A DNA stretch of 64,000 nucleotides from Eurosta solidaginis (Eukaryota > Arthropoda > Insecta > Diptera > Tephritidae): NCBI RefSeq assembly GCF_040869045.1, contig NW_027136916.1, positions 248,001 through 312,000 on the forward strand, in the 5' to 3' direction. The position numbers and the translations under genes are program-made. The notes under the pieces were generated by a model, which saw only the letters and a program-made list of their open reading frames with translations, made no database searches and was not told the origin of the DNA. This document shows, in pieces, positions 55,731 to 64,000 of the stretch. Every line of letters starts with the position of its first letter. The stretch's first letter is position 1.

Positions 55731-57161
55731 TATACTCAGCGTGCTTTGCACACAGCGTAGATTAATTTTGGTAGCATAATGGTTGAGCGTAACGGCATAA
55801 ACGAGTCGAGTTAAATATAGAATGCTCAGTATGAAAAAAGTAATTGAAATGTCCGTCCATCCGTCCGTCTGTCCGAAATTTGGTATATAAGTTCCTTGAC
55901 ACTCATCTCCCATCGCTATTCAAAATGAGCGAAATCGGTCGACAACCACGCCCACTTTTTACATATATAACATTTTGGAAAATACAAAATACCTGATTAT
56001 TTAGTAAATAATACAACTAGAATGTTGAAATGTGCTCTGCGGACTGATATTGAGACTCTTGATCGAAATTTGAAAAAAAAAAAAATTTTAAATGGGCGTG
56101 ACACCGCCTACTTGTGACTAAATCAATGTTACAAATATTATTAATCATAAATCATAAACCATTTAACCTAGCATTACAAAATTCGACAGAGAGTTTGCCT
56201 TTATTATAAAAAATACTGCGAAGAAAAATTTACGAAATCGGTTAAGGACCACACCCACTTTTATATAAGAGATTTTTAAAACGGTCGTGGATGCATAAAA
56301 TAAGGATATCTTTGCAAAAAAGCTTTACATAAATGGTGTTTTTTTTAAGTGGAATCATAACAAGAAAAAGGAAAGAATCAAAGTTTTTGAAAATGGGCGT
56401 GGCACCGGCCTTTTTAAGAACAAGCAATTTTCTATGTTTCGCGCACGATAACTCAAAGAAAAATTAACGGATCTTAATCAGATTATTATTTTCCTTACAG
56501 TAGAAAATATTTCTAGATAAAATGGGCGAGATCGGACCACGCCCATATTTATATAGAAGACTTTAAAAAGTGTTGTTGACGAGTATAATAAGATATACTT
56601 TTGCGAAAAAGAGCTTAATATCAATAGTATTTTAATTTTTAAATGGAATTATAACAAAAGGTTAAAAAATATGGGCGTGGCATTGCCCCTTTTTTGACTA
56701 AGCAATTTCTATGTTTCGGTAGCCATAACTCGAAGAAAAATTGACATATCGTAATAAAATTGGGAAAACACACTTCTTGATAGAAGATAATATTTCTAGT
56801 AAAAATGGACGAGATCGGTTAAAGTCCACGCCCACTTTTATAAAAAATAAGTGTTTGAAAGGGTTGTAGACTAGAATAATAAGCTACATTTAAGCGATAA
56901 ATAGTTTCGCATTAATGATATTTCACTTACCAAGTTTTATTGTAAGAGGAAATCGGGAGATATTTTTTTTTAATGGGCAGTGCCACGCCCATATTCCTAT
57001 TAAGCATTACGCAACATTTCTAGAGCCTCAAAAAAAAAAAAATAAAAATTACTCGTAACAACATTCGAAAAAATATTTTTTCTGATATGAACTGTGCAAC
57101 TCAAACTCACGCTGAGTATACAAAATTTCTTTTACACCCGAACTTAGACAGCCTTACTTGT
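55731..57161 (-). mobile_element. Non-autonomous element, family C
   Basis: Minus strand starts AACAAGTAAGGCTGTCTAAG and TTCGGGTGTAA, the same opening as family A, with TATACTCAGCGTGAG near the start and CACGCTGAGTATA at its end (55,731-55,743), giving subterminal inverted repeats. The GACG-type run (TCCGTCCATCCGTCCGTCTG) is near the end at 55,853-55,875. Internally GGGCGTGGCA-like words (56,395, 56,671, 56,983 and others) recur about every 150-300 bases with TAACTCGAAGAAAAATT words, so a degenerate array rather than clean tandem units. No ORF of note. Confidence 0.75.
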
Positions 57162-57559
57162 TTTTTTTTTTTTTTTTTGTGCATTGTGATTGCAATTAAA
57201 ATATTAATTCAAGCAACGACTGAGATATTGCTTGATTGTTTTTATTAGTGATGTCTGCTTCAAATTCAATTGCGTTTTTGCGACATCACGTGATGAATTA
57301 TAAATTCTTATCATATTACAAAAATTCTCTCGGACTCGATTCCATGATGCACAATTTTTAATTTTATTGATGATATCTGAAAAACTGCGAAACCAAAGAA
57401 AGTTGTTCGACTTACGTTCAGTGCATTTCGTGTATAGCTCTTGGAGAAGTAGGTAGACTGAAGGAAGACTTAAGCCAAATCCAGTGGCAATAAGCACGAT
57501 TAATAGTCATCTGCAGTACCAGGTCTCATTCCTGAATATATCTCTATTTTAAATTGTTT
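57162..57559. other. No gene recognised
   Basis: Begins with a T run; the antisense ORF at 57204-57497 has no recognisable domain. Confidence 0.45.
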
Positions 57560-58590
57560 ACGCCGTGACCTATGGGAGGCTCAATTCAAGGTGTGCGAGA
57601 TCTCAATATGGACTTGATCACCTTGTTGCAGCCAAGGTACGCAGACATCTTTGAGCAGCCAAGAAACTGAAGTGCAGGAGTGCATAGAAAGTTGGCGGAG
57701 GGAAAATGTGTATGAAACAGAAAACTGATAATTTTTCACCCCCGATTACCGCACGTACCTCATAATGACGCGATGTGATAGTCACTACCAAAAAATCTGG
57801 CAGATAACAAAAATTTTAAGATCATGCGATTTCTTGCACTAGCAATAATGCCTGTTAACACTCTTACTTACTGAAAAGGAGGTAGCAGACCAGCAGAAAT
57901 CCCGATGATGGAAAACACGTTTTAACAACCGATTTCGCCGAAGTAACAGTATTAAAATTTTGGTCCTGTAAGGAAATTTTTTAATTAATTCTTCTTCTAT
58001 CAATTATCGGGCAGCTGTTAGAATGCCAAAACTTTTTCGCAGACAGCCACTAGGTTGTGGTAGCATGCATTTTTATTGTTGCCTTGGTCGGATCGTAGCA
58101 CTCTAACTGCATTTGATATGTAGTTCTATAAGAAGAAATGAGCTAGCCTCTGAGCTATTGGAACTTGGAAATTAAGACTTGATTAAGGGAGTATATAAGC
58201 TCTTATGCAAGGAATGATTGCCTTCTAATTAAAACTTAAGATTGCTGTGCGGAGGACGAAGACCAACAGTAAACAAACTAATTGGACCATATCAGTGCAT
58301 CTTCAGACAACGCATAATCTCCCGCGAAAGGTCATGATGAAAATAATCGACGTATGCACCTATGTCTGAATTGAACTTCCATACAAAGCTTATCCGGCCA
58401 TGTCAAATGAAATTGGGCAGCTACATCAGTTCCCCTTGTTCTTTTAGTCTTAATGTTTGGTTTGAGACCAAAAGGGATGACTACATCAGAAGCGATGTCT
58501 CTTATAGCATTCGAAAAAGAATCTTGGAAATAACAGAAACGGCTGATCCTCTTCAAACAATCGGACGGGATTGTACAGATGGCTAAAAAA
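57560..58590 (+). pseudogene. RTE-like LINE reverse transcriptase fragment
   Basis: KLIGPYQCIFRQ at about 58,278-58,315 resembles the RT block GPYQCGFRPGRST. MSELNFHTKLIRPCQMKLGS at 58,362-58,421 and FETKRDDYIRSDVSYSIRKR at 58,470-58,520 resemble the palm segment F.T.RG.RQGD.LSC. Glycines and the QGD are lost. The YADD block is not readable after 58,590. Family naming as RTE-like is from recalled resemblance. Upstream 57,560-58,230 has no motif I can read. Confidence 0.5.
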
Positions 58591-58899
58591 AAAATACTTG
58601 GCTACGAAGTATAAGTATTTTGAAGCCATATCCATAACTGTAACTGATTCCGAAATCGTAACAGTGGGCCTAAAAATAGTCGATGTAATCAACAGAGGAT
58701 CGGGAAGGTACAAAGGCTGGCATGCCTGGGAATGTCAGGCTCCGTGAGCAGCGCAACTCAGGAAGCGCTAAGTGCAATATTTCATTTGACGCCTCTACAA
58801 GTCTTCGCGCAAGGTTTAGCCGCAAGAGGAGCGTCTAAGAGAATCCAACATATGCAAATGAGCTAAGCACGGACACGCGTCGATTCTGGACGATATGAT

Positions 58900-59770
58900 G
58901 AAGGGACAATTAAACGGAATAATAACCGACTAACCATCCAAAACCGACCACATCACAGCGATTTTGGACTTCCGGTTCAGAACATACGATATCCCTCAAG
59001 ATAGGAATGGGAAGTAGGCCTAGACAATGGCGGGGATTACAATCTGGGATGTACTCAACACATCTACAGTTAAGCCAATCTTTCTGACTCCCTAACGCAT
59101 GCAGTGTATTCCAGGCCGAGGTCTATGCCATAGACAGAGCAGCAAAGCTGCTTCAAGATAGCGTGGTCTCCGACACCGACGTAACAATCTTTGTTGTCAG
59201 CGAAGCCACTTTAAGGGCATTAGAGTCCAACATGATAAAATCGGATATCATGCGGAGGTGTAGAGCCTCTCTGGCTTATATAAGTCATCTCAATGTTTCC
59301 CTTTGCTGGGTCCCTAGGCACAGCGGTGTTGAAGGGAATGAACTCGCAGAGGAGATGGCTAGGAAAGGTTCCGATTTGGACATAAGTACGGTGGACAGCT
59401 CCGTCCGATCACCGCTGAGTTATAAACTGGGGAGAATAACGGAATATAAAAACCGGTCAACGGACTTGCCATGGACCAAAAGGGTTGACTGCGAAGTCCC
59501 AGGGTCCTTATGGCCATGATTGGATGGGAAAGGCACCAGCTTCCTTCTCAAACTGAACAAATCTGCAGTGAGGATACTTACGGGTGTCATCACAGGTCAT
59601 TGTGCTATTGCACCAATGCTCTGACGGTGGCGAATACCAAGAGGCTCCCTCTGCAGAAGCTGTCAGGATGAGGAGAAAGAGGTTTCGATCTACCACTTTC
59701 TCTGCCGATGTCCGGTGCTTCAAAGAAGAAGGGTCAAAACTATTACCAGAAGCATGGTCGCCACTAGAAC
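58900..59770 (+). pseudogene. LINE RNase H and zinc tail remnant
   Basis: VFQAEVYAIDRAAKLLQDSV (59,110-59,165, the glutamate block), FVVSEATLRALESN (59,190-59,231), then LNVSLCWVPRHSGVEGNELA (59,293-59,350) and RKGSDLDISTVDSSVR. The block normally F[S/T]DSQAAL reads VSEATL, so the catalytic aspartate is lost, and VPGHSG reads VPRHSG. A stop at 59,520 is followed, in another frame, by RILTGVITGHCAI (59,568-59,607) and a degraded zinc tail to about 59,770. The relative order is typical of I-type LINEs. It adjoins the RTE-like fragment but reads as a different family. Confidence 0.65.
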
Positions 59771-60562
59771 TGCAACTATAGCAGTCTGCCAATAGTTCAC
59801 TGTAACCAACACCCCAACCATAAATCTCATCACAATAGTACCAGAAACGTTACAGTAATCGTTAAAGTAGCGGTAATCGTGAAGGAAAAATTGCATAAAA
59901 GATGGAAATTGAAATATGAACTTCAGCATTAAGGTTTATCTCCACCGAGCGCTTAAAATGAACAACGGGCCAGAAAGGCCTAGAAACTATGTAAGATTGC
60001 TAGAGCAAAAGCATCAAGCATTCGTGACAGCACCAGGAGTCATGGTGGCAGAGCTAAGCGCTTGGAAGATCACCTGACTAACTGTGTAAATACTAAATTC
60101 GACAACAGTTCTTGTGGCGATTATTACCACATATACAGCATCTTATACAGCGGATATCTGCACCTGGATCACGCGGCAGTGTTCAGGAAACCTAAAATTC
60201 CAGCTAATATCGTGCTCATGCGAGAATACTTTACTCATAAACTGGTTCAACAGACTCTCTTCCCATAATAATTCCCGGCTTTCCCACTTGAAATAGGAAT
60301 GGTGAGTCGCAATAAGAGCGTCCTTCTAGTGCTGAATCCGAAGCAGTGTCAGCAAGCCGTATTGTCACTCGTGAAACATTTATTTTCCCCTCGATCTTAA
60401 CCGGACTCAGGTGCATCATTGCGTAGAGTGCCAGAGAGTTCGTTGAATAAAGGGCACCACTTATTATTCCAAACATCATCAATAACTGCATTGTTTCCGC
60501 TTTCGCTTTTCTATTTTTCATAGAATATTCCAGTCTTACTCTTGTCATGCGTGTGTATCTTT
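59771..60562. other. No gene recognised
   Basis: AT-rich spacer; ORFs at 60,062-60,548 unrecognised. Confidence 0.5.
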
Positions 60563-61130
60563 TTTTATACCTTTCATGAAAATTAAATGGTATATTAACT
60601 TCGTCATGAATCTCAAAATTGTAAGTCCTTAAAGGAAAATAGGTATACCCACCAATAAGTATACCGAAATGATCAGGATGAAGAGCTGAGTTGATTTAGC
60701 CATGTCCGTCTCTCCGTCTATCCGCCTGTCTGTTTGTATGCAAACTAGTCCCTCAATTTTTGAGATATCGTGATAAAATTTGGTAAGCCGGTGCATTTAG
60801 GTGTCCGATTATACATCTGTCGGAACCGGCCGGATCGAACCACTATAGCTTATATCCCCCATACAACCGATTTTTCAGAAAAGAGGGTTCTTGTCATATC
60901 TTCCTCAATTTATCAGATTGAAGCTTCACACTTCACCATATGCTTTCGTATTTTGCACATATTGGAGTCTGAAAAAACGGATGGATCGGTCGTATACATA
61001 GCATATATCCCCCACAACCGATTTCTCAGATAAGAAGATCCATTTTAACAGACAGATGCTTCAAATTTCACCGAGGCTTCAAATTTCATCCGTTTTGTGA
61101 TAAGAAACTGCTGTGTAGATTAGTATTATA

Positions 61131-62814
61131 TATTTCATTACAGTCAATACAAAATACAGTCCCCCCCCCTCCCTCTGGAACTGCGCATGTATATATAGTA
61201 TACTAGAAGACCCGGTAGACATTGTTCTGCCCTAAATTTGGTCTATCTTCATAAATTTTAATAAGCTTTTTCCGTCTAACTCTGCCCTCCCCTCTTAACT
61301 TTTTCTTATTCTTTTTATTTACTCCTCCCTCCGACTTTTTCGCTTCATCTATCTATATCTTCGCTTCACTCTATCTCTTTCTCAGTCTCCTTCCCTCTTT
61401 TCTCTTATCTCAAATTCTTCTCATTCTTCTTCATTATTTATTGCCAGTCCAAGAGGGTGGTATCTATTTTGTTCTAGTCCCATTCCGAGTCCCAGTCGCA
61501 CTCCGAGTCTCAGTCCCACTCCGAGTCTCAGTCCCAGTCCGTCTCTGGTCTACTTCCCGGAAAAAAGGATCGTAAATACTAATATAGGCAAATTTATATA
61601 TCAAATTTCAGGCAAATTGAATAGTACGTATGTAAGTAGGTATGTGGGTATTATTAGTTCATGTCTTTATTTCGGCTTCGCATGCATATTTATCAGTATT
61701 GCCAGGTTGATGCTACTAAATCTAATATCACAATGAAAATTACTTTAAAGCTCTCAGCAACAGCTTTCGTTTGATAGTTATTGTATAAACTCCGTCTAGG
61801 GGTACACGGGCCCACGGTTTGGCATATATCTCGAGACCCTAGGCATCTAGGGGTATGCAAATTACCCTATACTAAAGCACTCCTCAACAGCTTTCATTTT
61901 TGATCCATATTGTATAAACATTTTCTAGGGGTACCCGGGTCCACGTTTTGGCCTCAATCTCGAGACCCTAGTTACCCGCGGGTACGAAAAATACCCCGTA
62001 TCAAAGTACTCATAAACAGCTTACATTCGATAACCATATTGTACAAGCATATCCCAGGATTACCCACGTCCACGTTTTGATCTCAAGACCCTATCCAGAA
62101 CGGGATAAAAATTAGCCTATGCATGTCTCCTAGTTCTAGGCTACGCCTCCACCAATTTTCAGCCAAATATGTTCATCCGTTACTTCCTCTTAATTCACTC
62201 TTTATCTATTAAAAAAAAGCGCATCAAAATCCGTAGCGTATTTTTGAAGGTTTAATCATTCAAAGGGATATAGGGACAGAAAAGGCGACTTTGTTTTATA
62301 CTATGTAGTGATGTACATCCATATATACCTATAAACCTACGCCCTAAGTTTAATAACGCAGCGAATGCTATATATGTACGTATGTATGTGTCGCATCATG
62401 CCTCACTCAAGAGCAATTAGCGCGCACAGTTCACAGCGAACAACCACACAAACACATTTTTTGGTAAAAATGTTACTTTTGTTTAAACAATTTGGCTGAT
62501 ATAAGAAATGAATCACGTATTTTTTTCTGATGCAGATCGAAGGTAAATATTTCACAGTTTTACTGAAAAGTAGAATTTTTTAAATCCATCCATCCGTTTA
62601 TGAGTTTTAGCTGTGTACACAAACATTTTATGATTGTTTACTACATTTTGGTAATTTGTCACGCCGCTATGATATATATCTTCAAATTATATTAACTGTA
62701 CCATCTCTTTGTAGCTAAGCTTTCAAATGCAAAAAACCGTTTTAAAATCGGAGCATTCTGTGTGAAGTCATGTGCATGCATGGCATTTAGCGACTTTATT
62801 TTATAAGATTTATA
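61131..62814. mobile_element. Nested element inside family B copy 2
   Basis: Not homologous to family B. It contains a C-run (61,161-61,169), CACTCCGAGTCTCAGTCCCA pyrimidine words at 61,490-61,550 (the complement of the G-rich words at 43,340-43,870), a 127-bp tandem array, and TCCATCCATCCGTTTATGAG at 62,586-62,605, a word typical of transposon ends in this style of repeat. The exact boundaries are uncertain by tens of bases and no target duplication was identified. Confidence 0.6.
61735..62110. repeat. Tandem array, about 127-bp unit, three copies
   Basis: CTCGAGACCCTAG and variants recur near 61,830, 61,959 and about 62,083, each preceded by TTTTGG/GTTTTGA and GG.TACCC..GTCCACG words. Identity between units is moderate. 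Confidence 0.75.
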
Positions 62815-63152
62815 GATAGATACCACATATAAACTGTCATTTCTGCCCCCTTTTTTACGGATAGAAGCTTCAAATTTCATCAAATACTTACGCTTACGTC
62901 ATATATTGTTAAAATAAATGATTCGTGGTCACAGCTTTTACATGCAGACCACAAAAACGTGAAACTTTGCATCCTCACACAAAGTACCTACCTATTTTTT
63001 ATTTTTATTTATCTTAAAAATCGGTCCACTATATATTTCTTATCTTATACAGCCAATTATTTGGATATTACGCATGGGAAAAAATTATTTTTCAGCCCCA
63101 TTCATGAAAGGTACGAAGTCTTCGGCCGAATAGGGTCCCGTCGTTACTTGTT

Positions 63153-63840
63153 TTTAATTTAATTTATTAAACCTTTTCTTTTACTCGAATTTCTCTTGCA
63201 ATCGCAGATATTACATTTTGTACACTTTTTTCTTTCCTTCTAATCACACACATCGCTACTAATTAAATATGAAGAAATATGTAATTCCACTAATTTATTT
63301 ACATTTTCACTTGACCTTTGCCCACAATCATCACGCGACGAGGGCAATGCCGCGCTATATGCCATCGAAGGACAAGCACGAATTATTATTTAAGCCAAGT
63401 GATATTTGTGTTTGTTGTTTTACGTGCAGTTACAGTTATATTCACACATACATACAGATAGCCGCATTTAGAATCAACAACCGTTATACACAGTACATTT
63501 CACCCTGCACCAACACATTGTTTAAGCAACTACAACTTTATGCGGCAGCAACTTCAAATTACATACATACACTTAGACACACATATATGTACGTGTGTGT
63601 TAGTTGCGCATCACAGCCTCCACCCTTCTTTCACAAACGTTTCTTGTAAATATTATTATCTCTTCTAAATCATATATTTTGTTCATATTTATTCTTTTCA
63701 TCTTAATGCCTTTATTTAGTATTTTCATTTATTTCTTTTTGTTATTTTAGTTTAATTAATTCATGTGTTTGTTCGCTGTAATTGAAATGAAATGAAAACT
63801 TGTAGCAAAAAAGAGCAACAAAGGCAAGTACGAAATAGAG
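63153..63840. other. No gene recognised
   Basis: AT-rich spacer. The ORF at 63,269-63,649 starts MKKYVIPLIYLHFHLTF, weakly signal-peptide-like, but the rest is low-complexity and no domain is seen; not annotated as a gene. Confidence 0.4.
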
Positions 63841-63850
63841 ATATACGCCG

Positions 63851-63960
63851 CCGATAAACGCCGCCGCCGCCGCCGATTTGGGTCGTTTTTCGCACGCCGA
63901 CGCCGAATGTCAAAAATATCGGCGCGGCGGCGGCGGTGGCGGCGTCCGGCGCATTACTAT
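63851..63960. repeat. GC-rich palindromic repeat
   Basis: Left side CGCCGCCGATAAACGCCGCC and more CGCCG repeats; right side GGCGGCGGCGGTGGCGGCG, joined by CACGCCGACGCCGAATGTCA. A (GCC)n/(GGC)n fold-back of about 110 bp, sharply different in base composition from the AT-rich flank. Possibly a short fold-back element. It does not reach the window end. Confidence 0.65.
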
Positions 63961-64000
63961 ATTTTCTACTCGTTTAAGACTGTTTAGGCCATTTATTGTT

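Larger units (their letters stand above)
60563..63152 (-). mobile_element. Non-autonomous element, family B, copy 2, split by insertion
   Basis: Minus-strand copy of the element at 35507-37072. The start (TTCGGCCGAAGACTTCGTAC, ATACC-type ends) is at 63,152, the end (ATACCTTTCATGAAAATTAA) at 60,563. Only 60,563-61,130 and 62,815-63,152 match copy 1; the centre is another element. The tandem array of copy 1 is reduced to about two units here. Confidence 0.8.

Noticed and set aside
58852..58868. Octamer-like ATATGCAAATGAG as a member of the CCTAAAAGTATGCAA motif
   Set aside because: Only ATGCAAAT is shared; the CCTAAAA half is missing.
63269..63649. 126-residue ORF with signal-peptide-like start
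   Set aside because: No conserved domain, low-complexity Tyr/His-rich remainder, and no promoter or splice evidence.

Overview
Organism and setting. The window is AT-rich eukaryotic DNA with no operon-like gene organisation. It carries Diptera-type transposable elements: a Ty3/gypsy element, several Jockey/I/R1-type LINE remnants, tRNA-derived SINEs, and interspersed repeats with internal tandem arrays and runs of GACG. The repeat vocabulary fits a higher fly, most likely a tephritid fruit fly, but that placement is inference from recalled family resemblance. I found no convincing host protein-coding exon, rRNA or tRNA gene in 64 kb. The window reads as a large intergenic or intronic block, or pericentromeric-type DNA, built from nested, decayed elements.

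Layout. 1-197: a deleted copy of the same gypsy family as the large element further on. 1.4-4.6 kb: an interspersed repeat ending in a CAA-rich tail, a 118-bp tandem array, a 431-bp near-perfect hairpin and a small duplication. 5.8-9.7 kb: a local tandem duplication, one half of which holds a 2.9-kb non-autonomous element (family A copy 1, with 12 units of a 128-131 bp minisatellite); the other half preserves the empty site. 13.2-17.7 kb: a SINE, family A copy 2 (8 units) and another CAA-tail repeat. 19.5-21.4 kb: a LINE remnant, a TCGATAA-rich cluster and a TTTCC array. 21,650-28,148: an almost full-length gypsy element on the minus strand (two LTRs, primer-binding site, gag, pol, polypurine tract, short target duplication), inactivated by four in-frame stops and a changed protease active site. 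28-32 kb: a 623-bp-spaced repeated element, SINEs, a Helitron helicase fragment and a solo LTR. 33-35 kb: LINE C-terminal fragments. 35.5-37.1 kb: family B copy 1. 37.3-41.1 kb: a TA-flanked element with short inverted termini, containing a LINE and a 1.8-kb thymine-rich tract. 41.6-45 kb: degenerate minisatellite and G-rich simple arrays. 46-60 kb: a run of LINE remnants plus a family C repeat. 60.5-63.2 kb: family B copy 2, split by another element. 63.85-63.96 kb: a GC-rich palindrome.

How the parts relate. Families A, B and C share an AACAAGTAAG start and a TATAAAAA-type or TATA-containing end with subterminal inverted repeats, so they look like one superfamily of non-autonomous elements. 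The CAA-tail repeat may share its tail with a Jockey-like LINE, which would fit a SINE/LINE partnership. The most unusual signals are a short motif, CCTAAAAGTATGCAA, recurring many times in the non-transposon DNA of the first 18 kb; the empty-site record of a family A insertion; a candidate -1 frameshift heptamer placed exactly at the gypsy gag stop; and a SAP-like domain plus 11-residue repeats in the gypsy Gag. All family names rest on motif reading without database searches.
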